A stretch of DNA of 64,000 nt from Phycisphaerales bacterium. GTDB lineage: Bacteria; Planctomycetota; Phycisphaerae; Phycisphaerales; UBA1924. The stretch is taken from NCBI GenBank assembly GCA_029260375.1, contig JAJDDI010000063.1:41997-105996 (forward strand), given 5' to 3'. A model generated the notes under the pieces. That model ran no database searches. It was not told the DNA's origin and saw only the letters and a list, made by a program, of their open reading frames with translations. The first letter of the stretch is position 1, and each line of letters opens with the position of its first letter. A program made the translations under genes and the position numbers. Of this stretch, positions 8,355 through 15,790 are shown piece after piece.

Positions 8355-10019
8355 TCAGCCCGATCGTGCGGCCTCGAGCGCGCTGCGGATCGCGGCCCGC
8401 TCGAACCTGGCGGCGTGAACCCGGCTCGTGCCCAGACGCTGGGCCAGGGCCGAGAGCGTCTCTGGCGGGCGCCCGTCGAGCGCGTGGCGCCTTCGGAGCA
8501 CGAGCGCGTCGCGCTCGCAAAGACGGTCCAGGACATGGCGCACGCGTGGGTCCGGGTCGAGCCAGCCCTGCCAGGCGCAAGCGGTGAGCGTCCAGTCGCG
8601 GACCCGAGTCCCGGGCGCGAGGCGTGGCGCGGCGCGTCGCGGGGCGCTCGAGCGCGGGCGACTCTCCCAGGCGCCGGTGACGCGTGTGAGGATCATGGCG
8701 CAGGGCGCCGCGAGCCGGGCGCCGCGCGACGGGTCGAACCGGTCCACGCTCGACCCGATCGCCTCGACGCCCTTGCGCAGGGCCCGTCGCAGCTCGGGCG
8801 CGGGCATCGCGCCCGTCGCGTGCCCCGCGCGGTCGAACGACGCGAGGATCAGGTGCAGCTGGCTGGCGATGAGCAGGACCTTGAGGCGTGACGCCCAGCG
8901 CAGCGTGGTCTCGCACTCGTCGATGGTCTCGCCCGAGGGCGCGGCGCGATCGATCGTTGCGATCATCCGGGCCGCTCTCCAGCGAAGGAAGTGGTACGCG
9001 ATCACCCGCGCCTGCTCGGCCTTCGGGTTGTCGGGGGCGCGCTGGCGTGAGTCGCCCGCCAGCTGCGCCAGGTCCTGAGTGGCGCTCAGCCAGAGGCCCC
9101 CGCGCACCGGCTCGCCCGAGAGCAGCACGTCCGCGGCGTCGTCCCGCCCGAACGTGACCAGCACCGGGCCGGGGAGATCCAACGAGAGCAGCAGGTCCGC
9201 CCGGGCCTGGTTGAGCGAGCGGACCACGCTGACGCGCGCCCGCCCCTGGCGCCTGGCGATCAGGCTTGGCTCGATCCCCCGCTGGACTGCGCGCCGGATC
9301 ACGCGCCGCTCACGCTCGCTCGGGGGCGTGGGCTCGGTGAAGATCGGCTGGCGCCCCTCGCTCATTGCGAGCTCGTCCGCCCGGCGCAGCACCTGGCGGA
9401 CGCCCTCGTGCGAGCGGCTGAACCTGCGGGCCAGATGGGCGGCGGCCTCGTTGAGCGAGAGGCCAAGCGAGTTGTGATATCGCCTGGCGCGCCGGGTCAT
9501 CGCCCGGCTCATGCCCTCGTCGATCCGTGTGAACGACGAGGCGCGATCGACCAGCGCCCGCTCGCGCTGCTCGAAGGCCTCGACGTTGGCCAGCGGGAAG
9601 ATCAGGCGCTGCGTCCGCCCGCCGACGATCACCCGGTGGGCGATGAGCCCGCGCCGCCGGTAGCGCTCGATGGTCTTGCGGCTGACGCTCCAGCGCTGCC
9701 CGAGCTGTTCGATGGACATGGCGCCGGGCCCGGCGTCCTCGGGCGTGCGCCCGCCGGCGATGCTCAGGCGCTCGACCAGCGCCGAGAGATCACCCAGCAG
9801 CGCCTCGCCCACGAACGAAGATGGGTCGTCGATCTGCTGGCGGTAGCCCGTGAGGCGGAAGATGAACCAGTCCTCGGGGTAGGCGCGGTCGGGCTCGAGC
9901 TCGCCCGCGAGCGCCTCGGCGCTGGCGATGTGCCTGTCGAGCGCCTCGCGCGGCGCGAAGCGGAGCTGGCGAGCGATGTCGTCCAGTGCCGCGATGCGCA
10001 GTCGAGGCAGCGGGGGCAT
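8355..10019 (-). CDS. Sigma-70-like protein with N-terminal HTH array and atypical region 2
   Basis: The 554-residue protein resembles the long planctomycete sigma-70 family that carries helix-turn-helix segments ahead of the sigma core. Visible parts: an excisionase/MerR-like HTH (about residues 101-130, SIEQLGQRWSVSRKTIERY), two more HTH-like segments (about 186-212 and 236-270), a region-2-like helical block (about 340-450, with VDRFDPSRGARL at 425-436) and a region-4-like HTH (about 495-550, VLRRRHALDG...LSALAQRLGTSRVHAARFE). After VDRFDPSRG, where sigma factors have a conserved FSTYA-x-W-type promoter-melting segment, it reads ARLAAPCAMILTRV, so the key aromatics are missing. It may be a specialised sigma factor or a regulator derived from one. 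Its ATG overlaps the mqnA stop (TGATG), so the two are probably translationally coupled. Confidence 0.65.
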   Translation of the reverse strand: MPPLPRLRIAALDDIARQLRFAPREALDRHIASAEALAGELEPDRAYPEDWFIFRLTGYRQQIDDPSSFVGEALLGDLSALVERLSIAGGRTPEDAGPGAMSIEQLGQRWSVSRKTIERYRRRGLIAHRVIVGGRTQRLIFPLANVEAFEQRERALVDRASSFTRIDEGMSRAMTRRARRYHNSLGLSLNEAAAHLARRFSRSHEGVRQVLRRADELAMSEGRQPIFTEPTPPSERERRVIRRAVQRGIEPSLIARRQGRARVSVVRSLNQARADLLLSLDLPGPVLVTFGRDDAADVLLSGEPVRGGLWLSATQDLAQLAGDSRQRAPDNPKAEQARVIAYHFLRWRAARMIATIDRAAPSGETIDECETTLRWASRLKVLLIASQLHLILASFDRAGHATGAMPAPELRRALRKGVEAIGSSVDRFDPSRGARLAAPCAMILTRVTGAWESRPRSSAPRRAAPRLAPGTRVRDWTLTACAWQGWLDPDPRVRHVLDRLCERDALVLRRRHALDGRPPETLSALAQRLGTSRVHAARFERAAIRSALEAARSG

Positions 10020-10876
10020 CAGCCGGCGCTCAGCTTGGTCGCCCGCTCGATTTCGGGCGCCCAGACGGGGGTGGCCTCGGGCGCCAGGCCCAGGGCCGTG
10101 GCCTTGCTCAAGAACAACGCAACCGCCTCGCGCTCGCGCGGGCCCACCTCATAGCGGAGCAGAGAGCCCACGTACCGCCTGGCCAGGTCGTCTGGCCATC
10201 CCTTGGCGCCGGCGCGGGACGAGACGATGCTGTCCAGACGGGCCAGGTTCCTGCGGCGCTGGCGGTCGAGCAGGGCGGCGCCGGCTTGGATCCGCGGGTC
10301 GTCCATCTCCTCTCGACGGCACATCCACAAGGCGTACACAAACGGGAGCCCGGTCAGCTCGTGCCAGGCCGAGCCCAGGTCGATCTGGGCGATGGTGCGG
10401 ACCGCCGGGGGGGAGGAGGTCACGACCTTGTCGCCGATGAGCAGGACCGCCTCGGGCCACTCGGCGCCGTCGCCGACGAACTCGCGGGCGTTGAAGGGGA
10501 TGATCTCCGGGCGGACGCCGAACTTCTCGTGAAGGACGACCTGGGCGAGCACCGCGGACGTGTGGCTGTCCGAATCGACGTGCAGGCGGGTGATCCGCGA
10601 GGGCTCGACGCGGGCGTAGAGGCGGACGGTCAGGGTCTCGCCCTCGCACCCGATCATGCCGCAGGAGAGCAGGGCCAGGGGCCGCTCGCTCCGTGCGGCG
10701 TCGATGACCGAGACCAGGGCGATGTCGGCCCGGTCGGGACCCGTCCGGGTCAGGCGGTCGACGATGCCCGACGGGACGAGCGTCTCGAGCCGCACATCGG
10801 CGCACGCGTCCAGCCCCTCGATCAGCGGGGCGGTATTCAGGTAGCTCACGGCTGCGACTCGGATGGGCGCCTGCAT
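10019..10876 (-). CDS. mqnA: Chorismate dehydratase MqnA (futalosine menaquinone pathway)
   Basis: MqnA dehydrates chorismate to 3-enolpyruvyl-benzoate, the entry step of the futalosine route to menaquinone. The 285-residue product has the typical family length and the N-terminal VAAVSYLNTAPLIEGL motif. DIALVSVIDA, LLIGDKVV and DLGSAWHELTGLPFVYALW follow, as in the MqnA/MqnD periplasmic-binding-protein-like fold. No other mqn genes are in the window. The ATG lacks a Shine-Dalgarno sequence but has TAGACT 5 bases upstream. Its TGA stop overlaps the ATG of the sigma-like gene by one base. Confidence 0.9.
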   Translation of the reverse strand: MQAPIRVAAVSYLNTAPLIEGLDACADVRLETLVPSGIVDRLTRTGPDRADIALVSVIDAARSERPLALLSCGMIGCEGETLTVRLYARVEPSRITRLHVDSDSHTSAVLAQVVLHEKFGVRPEIIPFNAREFVGDGAEWPEAVLLIGDKVVTSSPPAVRTIAQIDLGSAWHELTGLPFVYALWMCRREEMDDPRIQAGAALLDRQRRRNLARLDSIVSSRAGAKGWPDDLARRYVGSLLRYEVGPREREAVALFLSKATALGLAPEATPVWAPEIERATKLSAG

Positions 10877-10881
10877 GCGTG

Positions 10882-10887
10882 AGTCTA
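10882..10887 (-). promoter_or_regulatory. Candidate -10 element for mqnA (leaderless)
   Basis: On the minus strand TAGACT ends 5 bases before the mqnA ATG, and there is no Shine-Dalgarno sequence. A TTGACA at 10912-10917 on the same strand is too far away (about 26-base spacer) to be a standard -35. Confidence 0.35.
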
Positions 10888-11005
10888 GGAAAGACCGCGG
10901 GCTCCCGGATCCCTGTCAAAGCGGGAAAGCCCTGATGATTACGCCATTTTTTCCGGTCGTTCGGGCGATTGGTGGCCGGGAGCGGATTCATCCGTATCTT
11001 CCAGC

Positions 11006-11267
11006 ATGAAGAACCCGCGTGGCAGGGACAGGCGACCGCGGGCTCGGATTGGGACACATCACCGGCGCCGGGCTGTGAAGCTCGCGCTGGACGAAAGAAG
11101 GGGTTGGCGCACAGCGTGTAGTCTGGGGACGTGTGAGGAATACCTTGGGCTTGCCCGGGGGAGTGAGACGTTTCGTTTCCAGACCGCTTCGTTTCCGGAC
11201 GAGGCGTACCGCATGCACCTACCCACCCGGCGTCGGGCTGCTCGTTCAGCCCGGCGTCGCTTTTTTT
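11006..11267 (+). ncRNA. Candidate small RNA in the 433-base mqnA-neuD gap
   Basis: The gap 10877-11309 has no convincing gene but ends in a strong intrinsic terminator that no visible gene explains. A TATCTT element at 10995-11000 would start transcription near 11006, giving a transcript of about 260 bases. Inside are a CCCGCG/CGCGGG hairpin near 11018-11041, a GGGC-TT-GCCC hairpin near 11147-11158 and two copies of TTCGTTTCC. It does not match 6S, SRP, RNase P or tmRNA consensus features that I can recognise. An open frame from 11006 runs through the terminator and is unlikely to be a protein. Confidence 0.3.
11228..11267 (+). terminator. Strong Rho-independent terminator
   Basis: A 13-bp stem, including two G-U pairs, spans 11228-11240 and 11247-11259 with the 6-base loop CTCGTT. 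Seven T residues follow at 11261-11267. It lies 43 bases before the neuD start and would end a transcript arising in the preceding gap. Confidence 0.8.
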
Positions 11268-11297
11268 GCGCCGCCCGACGCGCCCACGCACCGCCGG

Positions 11298-11303
11298 TAG
11301 ACT
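11298..11303 (+). promoter_or_regulatory. Candidate -10 element for the NeuD-type gene (leaderless)
   Basis: TAGACT lies 6 bases before the ATG at 11310, with no Shine-Dalgarno sequence. It is identical in sequence, and nearly in spacing, to the mqnA element. Confidence 0.35.
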
Positions 11304-11309
11304 GCGCCG

Positions 11310-11969
11310 ATGCCTCACACAACCAGCCACAGCGCCACGCGTCTGCTCATCGTCGGGGGAGGCGGGCATGCGCGCGTCGTGCTCGAGGGCGCCCGCCTGG
11401 CGGGCTTTTCGCCCGCGGGAGTCCTTGACGACTGCGAGACCCCGGCCGCGTGCGCCCGCGAGGGCGCCCCGCCCCGCGTCGGCCCGCTGAGCGAGCTCAA
11501 TGACCGCGCCGCGCGCGGGGAGGCGTTCATCATCGCCGTGGGCGCGATCTGGCTCCGCCGCCAGCTCATCGACGGGCTCGATCCCGACGCGAGCGGCGCC
11601 GGCGCGAGCGTGGTCCACCCCAGCGCCTCGGTCTCGCGCGAGGCGAGCATCGGCGCGGGCGCGTTCGTCGGTCCCGGCGCGATCGTCAACCCCGGGGCGG
11701 TCATCGGCGAGCACGCCATCATCAACTCGGGCGCGATCGTCGAGCACGACGCACAGATCGGCGCCAACGCCCACATCGCCCCCGGCTGCGTGCTGGGCGG
11801 CGGTGTCCGCATCGGGCAGGACGCGCTCATCGGCATCGGCGCCCGCGTGCTCCCCGGGCTGCGCGTCGGCGCGGGCTCGGTCGTCGGCGGCGGCGGGGTG
11901 GTCGTGAAAGAAGTCCCGGTCGGGCGGCGCGTCATGGGCGTGCCCGCGGCCGCGTGCGATCACGTCTAA
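11310..11969 (+). CDS. NeuD/PglD-type sugar O- or N-acyltransferase
   Basis: Left-handed beta-helix acyltransferase of the NeuD/PglD family, which acetylates a nucleotide sugar or sialic-acid-like sugar using acetyl-CoA. The 219-residue product has the N-terminal Rossmann-like segment LLIVGGGGHARVVLEGA, then about eight imperfect hexapeptide repeats from residue 110 onward (for example IGAGAFVGPGAIVNPGAVIGE). The expected catalytic histidine is likely the one in IVEHDAQIG. It probably belongs functionally with the polysaccharide genes further right. Its stop is 3 bases from that of the convergent lipoprotein gene. Confidence 0.85.
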   Translation: MPHTTSHSATRLLIVGGGGHARVVLEGARLAGFSPAGVLDDCETPAACAREGAPPRVGPLSELNDRAARGEAFIIAVGAIWLRRQLIDGLDPDASGAGASVVHPSASVSREASIGAGAFVGPGAIVNPGAVIGEHAIINSGAIVEHDAQIGANAHIAPGCVLGGGVRIGQDALIGIGARVLPGLRVGAGSVVGGGGVVVKEVPVGRRVMGVPAAACDHV

Positions 11970-11972
11970 ACA

Positions 11973-12398
11973 CTACTCGTCGTCGAGCATCGAACGCAGC
12001 TCGCCCGACCGCTGCACCATGTCACGCTCGAGCTGCTCGGCGTCTACGACAGACTCAAGCTCGGGCTCGAGCTCGAAGTGCCACCGGATCTCGTTCTCGA
12101 TCCGCGCGGGCAACGCCGCGGCGACCAGGTCCACCCCGGGCCACTCGTGCACGGGCGCCCTGGCCTTGCGCATCTCGTGCAGGCGCTCGTAGCCGTCCAT
12201 CTCCACACGGACGTCGTAGTCGCCGTAGAAGGTGAAGGCGGTCTCGACGGGCGAGGCGCCCAGCTCGACATCGTTGAGCCAGACACGGGCGCCGGGCGGC
12301 TCGGTCGTGATCCTGATGCGCCGCTCGACGCACCCGCCCAGCAGCGAGACGGCGCTGAGCCCGAGGATCGAAAGGTTGACGGCGCGGCGTGGTCGCAT
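11973..12398 (-). CDS. Small PEGA-domain lipoprotein
   Basis: Predicted envelope lipoprotein of 141 residues. The N-terminus MRPRRAVNLSILGLSAVSL is a signal peptide followed by the lipobox LGGC, with Cys23 as the lipidation site. Residues 27-72 (RIRITTEPPGARVWLNDVELGASP...YDVRVEMDGY) fit the PEGA surface-layer-type beta domain. The C-terminal part is acidic and probably helical. The ATG was chosen because the signal peptide starts there; TATCCT lies 8 bases upstream. The function is unknown. Confidence 0.75.
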   Translation of the reverse strand: MRPRRAVNLSILGLSAVSLLGGCVERRIRITTEPPGARVWLNDVELGASPVETAFTFYGDYDVRVEMDGYERLHEMRKARAPVHEWPGVDLVAAALPARIENEIRWHFELEPELESVVDAEQLERDMVQRSGELRSMLDDE

Positions 12399-12406
12399 GG
12401 CCCGTG

Positions 12407-12412
12407 AGGATA
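12407..12412 (-). promoter_or_regulatory. Candidate -10 element for the PEGA lipoprotein gene
   Basis: TATCCT on the minus strand ends 8 bases before the ATG at 12398. No Shine-Dalgarno sequence is visible, as at the other leaderless candidates. Confidence 0.25.
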
Positions 12413-12433
12413 TCACCCGACGGGGCGTGCGGC

Positions 12434-13444
12434 TCAGTCGCCGATGACCTCGACGTCCGGGTTGAACGCGGACCAGCTGTAGTAGTACGTCTGGGCGGTG
12501 TGGACGCCCGACGGGGCGGAGATCACTTCGATGCCCCCGTCGCCCGCCCGGGCGACGACCACACCCGAGGGCGTTTCGAGTTCGTACCGTTCGCCGAGCG
12601 CTTCGGCGGTGATGAACCACGCCCGCCCGTCGCTCATGACCCCCAGGCCGAGCGATTTCTTCTTCTTGATCGCGTCTCCGACTCCCCGAACGGGGACCAT
12701 CAGATCGTCGTTGGCGAAGTAGCCCTCGTACACGGCTCGCGCGTACGGGCGTTCGTGCCCCGTGTCGCGCGAGAGGACCCGCCCCTCGGGGTGCTCGCTC
12801 TTGAACGCGCGCCAGGAGACGACGCGCAGCGGCAGGTGCGTCATCGGCGTGCCCTCCAGCGGCCCCGAGACGCACCGCATGGCCAGCTGGCTCCACAGAC
12901 CCTTGGTCTGGCGGTCGTACATGAGCACGTTGGAGTTGTACAGCGAGCCGGAGACGCCCAGGTCGAGCGTTATGGTCTCGGGCTCGCCGTCGTCGTCGGT
13001 CTCGCCCGTGGGCACGACGCGGCTCACCAGCGTCGCCGAATCGCAGAGCGGGCAGTACGTCGCGGCGACCGCCTCCCCGCCGACGGTCATGTTCACGATC
13101 TCGTGGAAGGTCAGGATCTTGAGCGGGGCCGCGACGGCCTCGTCGCCGATGACAACGCTGATCACCCGATCGCTCTCGCCCAGCCAGTCGGCGCTGGCGA
13201 GGGACTCGAGCTTGGGGTCCGTCAGCGAGGGGATCGCGTCGCGGGGCAGCAGCGTGTGGATTTCTTCCTCGGGGATGCTCAGGTCGGTCAGGTCGTACTC
13301 GGCCGCGAGATCGACGCTGCCAGGACGCTGGACGCGTTGAAAGTCGTCGCCACCCGGGGCGGCGGACTCGGGTTGCGCGTTGGCAGCGACCGCGAGGGCC
13401 GAGACGGCGAGGGCGCAACCGGTGTGAAACGAGCGGGATCTCAT
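12434..13444 (-). CDS. Secreted DUF3179-domain protein
   Basis: The 336-residue product has a signal peptide (MRSRSFHTGCALAVSALAVAANAQ) followed by a full DUF3179 domain. The domain is recognisable from GDEAVAAPLKILTFHEIVN, the ATYCPLCDSA motif (two cysteines three apart) and the downstream GSLYNSNVLMYDRQT...W segment. The biochemical role of this family is not established; the paired Cys motif suggests metal or redox chemistry. A good Shine-Dalgarno sequence (AAGGAG) precedes the ATG at 13444, so the longer upstream frame was rejected. It lies 35 bases from the downstream lipoprotein gene on the same strand. Confidence 0.85.
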   Translation of the reverse strand: MRSRSFHTGCALAVSALAVAANAQPESAAPGGDDFQRVQRPGSVDLAAEYDLTDLSIPEEEIHTLLPRDAIPSLTDPKLESLASADWLGESDRVISVVIGDEAVAAPLKILTFHEIVNMTVGGEAVAATYCPLCDSATLVSRVVPTGETDDDGEPETITLDLGVSGSLYNSNVLMYDRQTKGLWSQLAMRCVSGPLEGTPMTHLPLRVVSWRAFKSEHPEGRVLSRDTGHERPYARAVYEGYFANDDLMVPVRGVGDAIKKKKSLGLGVMSDGRAWFITAEALGERYELETPSGVVVARAGDGGIEVISAPSGVHTAQTYYYSWSAFNPDVEVIGD

Positions 13445-13623
13445 GGCGGTCTCCTTCGGCGGGCGCGGATGTGAGCGAGGCGGGGCGCCGCGTGGAGGGC
13501 GCACCAGCGCCGAATGAGAATTGTTCCTGGCGTGGGGGCTACAGAGAACAGTACGGAACCCGTTGGGCGCCCGACCATGACCGGGTACTCTCCCCGTGAC
13601 GGGGGATTCCGACGGGAGGTCCG

Positions 13624-15144
13624 TTGGCGGCACAGATTCTCATTCTGCTCCTGGCTTCGATCGGGCTGGGTCTGATCCTGGTCACGCTCGGCTGGCGTGG
13701 GCGCCGGCTGAACGATCACCCGGTCTGCCGGTCGTGCCGGTTCGATCTCGAGGGAGTGCTCCCTGGCGGCGTGACGTGCCCGGAATGCGGGGCCGGGCTC
13801 AAGCGACCGAAGGCGACACGCCGTGGCGTGCGACGGCGGTATCCGTTGGTCGTGGCGCTGGGTGTGCTGCTGGCGATCATGCCCGGGGTGTTCCTGGGCG
13901 CGGTGATGTTCGGGGTCGTCTCCGGGGCCGACATGAGCCGGTACAAGCCGGTGGGACTACTGGAATGGGAAGGGAAGAACGCGTCGCCTGCCCTGAGCAA
14001 AGCTGCGGGCGCCGAACTGCTCAGGCGCATGGAGATGGACGAGCTGGATGACACGCAGATCAGGACGGCAGTAGAGACCGCGCTCGCGATTCAGGCAGAC
14101 TTCGATCGCCCGTGGGCCGTAGCCTGGGGCGACATCATCGAGACGGCGCGAGTCCAGGGCTCCGTGAGCAAGGAGCAGTACCTGCGCTTCCGCCAGCATG
14201 CTGTTGTGATCGAGATCGAGACAAGGGCGCGGGCCCGTCGCGGCGGGGTGATCCCGCTTCTGGTTCGAGTAGTGGATACGCGAGCCGGTGAGGGGACGAA
14301 ACTGTCGGGAGCTGCGGCGATTCGGAGCGCCGCTCTCGCGGGTGTCGAGCTAGATTCGAAGCTGCACAGGGCGGGCAAGCGGAGCAGGGCAGTAACCGGC
14401 GGCAGTTTGATCTCCCTGAGTATCAGTCCGGGAACGAGATTCGGGTCGTCGGCTCGCGAGGGACTGGGAGCGCTGGTCTGCCCGGGTAAGGTTCCGCTTG
14501 GTCCGGCGCGCCTCGAGATTGATCTGATGATCTACCTGTTCGAGCCTCCGGCAGTGTTCGGTCAGTCGGGCTACACCACTTGGTCGTCACGCGAGGGCTG
14601 GTTGGAGGAACGCCTGCCCGAGATGCGGATCGAGGCGCACTTGCTCGACGTGGAGACCGTGCCGGCGGAGACCGAGCTCGTGACGCATGTGGCGCCGACG
14701 GACGAACTGCGTCAGCGCATGGTGAGTTCGCTGCAATCCGTGAAGATCGAATCGACGCCGGTGCGCAACCCCGTTGGAAAGCCCCACGTTTACCTCACGA
14801 TCGACGTCTCGCAAGCGCCGGTTGGGCTTTGCCACCGCGCGTTCATCGACGATGGCAACAGCCTGCACGAGATCGGGGTACTGACGACAGGCCATGACAC
14901 GTCCGCGCGATGGGGGATGTTGGGGTCGTCCACGGAATCTCGGCGTTACTCCGAGCAGGCGAACATCAAGGGAGACCTGGTCAATGTGGTGCTCCGTCCA
15001 GACCTCGAACTCGCCGAGTACTTTCTTGGGCTAGAGGATGTATTCGACGGAGAGATCGTGCTGGAAAGCGTTCCGGTCGAGCGGGACCGCTACCCAACCC
15101 AGATCTGGCTACCCCAGGTGGATGACGACGACAAGACGCCGTGA
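13624..15144 (+). CDS. Hypothetical membrane protein with zinc-ribbon motif
   Basis: Unrecognised 506-residue protein. Residues 3-22 form a membrane segment. A probable zinc ribbon follows (CRSCRFDLEG and CPECGAGL, two CxxC pairs), then a second membrane segment at about 74-98 and a large, probably extracytoplasmic, soluble domain to the C-terminus. The TTG start at 13624 is preceded by GGGAGG. Codon use in the C-terminal half is less extreme in GC3 than the neighbours, which may mean relaxed constraint or foreign origin. It may be paired with the small membrane protein at 15292, but the function is unknown. Confidence 0.65.
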   Translation: MAAQILILLLASIGLGLILVTLGWRGRRLNDHPVCRSCRFDLEGVLPGGVTCPECGAGLKRPKATRRGVRRRYPLVVALGVLLAIMPGVFLGAVMFGVVSGADMSRYKPVGLLEWEGKNASPALSKAAGAELLRRMEMDELDDTQIRTAVETALAIQADFDRPWAVAWGDIIETARVQGSVSKEQYLRFRQHAVVIEIETRARARRGGVIPLLVRVVDTRAGEGTKLSGAAAIRSAALAGVELDSKLHRAGKRSRAVTGGSLISLSISPGTRFGSSAREGLGALVCPGKVPLGPARLEIDLMIYLFEPPAVFGQSGYTTWSSREGWLEERLPEMRIEAHLLDVETVPAETELVTHVAPTDELRQRMVSSLQSVKIESTPVRNPVGKPHVYLTIDVSQAPVGLCHRAFIDDGNSLHEIGVLTTGHDTSARWGMLGSSTESRRYSEQANIKGDLVNVVLRPDLELAEYFLGLEDVFDGEIVLESVPVERDRYPTQIWLPQVDDDDKTP

Positions 15145-15163
15145 GACAGCCCAGCTAGACGGC

Positions 15164-15231
15164 CTACATCCGCGCCTCAGGCAGCACCCCGGTGCTCCCG
15201 GAACCACGCGATCGTCCGCCTCAGCCCCTCC
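15164..15231 (+). repeat. Duplicated fragment of the fcl 3' end
   Basis: These 68 bases match 15791-15857, the 3' end of fcl including its stop codon, with one gap and very few mismatches. The fragment is separated from the intact copy by about 560 bases holding a small membrane-protein gene. Similarity ends abruptly at CCCCTCC. It looks like a relic of an insertion or recombination event at the fcl terminus. Confidence 0.8.
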
Positions 15232-15291
15232 ACGGGTTGACCGGCGGAAACACGGGATGCTGCGGCGTGGGGGTTTGGATTCGTGCGTTCA

Positions 15292-15779
15292 TGCTCTATC
15301 CTGAGCGCGTGCACGATGCAGACGGCACCGCGAGACGGAGCCCCATTCAGAACGTCCAGTTCTGGGGCGGGCTGATCGGCCTGATGGTGACGCTCTCAAT
15401 CGGCGCTCAGCTCTGGACACAATCGACGCCCTGGCGCGTGATCGACTATGACTTCGGCGCCGTCGGGATATTCGCGGTCCGAATCGATCCGGACGAGAAC
15501 GCCCAGGGCGCCGGTCCGCCGACACAGGCGGACTGGCTTGAAGAGGTCAAACGACAGCACGGCACTCGCCTGGACATCAGCAGCGTTGTCGTCGGTGTGA
15601 TCGGCATCGGGCTCACCGCGACGGGCGCCATCGGGGCGCCGGTCTGGGTCGCCTCCCGGGGGCGCCTTGACCGGCTCGCGGACAAACCTCGGACGCGGTG
15701 GCTCATTGCGTGCTGGGCGGGTGTGCCTGTGCTGCTCTGCCTGTGGTTGCTCTCCAACCTGTTCGCCGTGATCACCTGA
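15292..15779 (+). CDS. Small hypothetical membrane protein
   Basis: Unrecognised 162-residue product with three predicted membrane segments (about residues 22-42, 97-118 and 137-160) and a soluble loop between the first two. The ATG at 15292 was chosen because the upstream part of the open frame runs through the duplicated fcl fragment. It lies exactly between that fragment and the intact fcl 3' end, so it may have arrived in the same insertion event. Third-position GC is lower than in the flanking polysaccharide genes. No function can be assigned. Confidence 0.55.
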
Positions 15780-15790
15780 TTCCGCGCCCG

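Noticed and set aside
11006..11428. Frame of 140 codons starting with MKNPRGRDRR
   Set aside because: It runs through a strong terminator and into the NeuD-type gene, and its composition is Arg-rich without domain signs; a non-coding RNA is the better explanation.
12434..13633. Longer version of the DUF3179 protein starting at 13633
   Set aside because: The first 63 residues lack any domain and hide the signal peptide; a good Shine-Dalgarno sequence and signal peptide mark the ATG at 13444.
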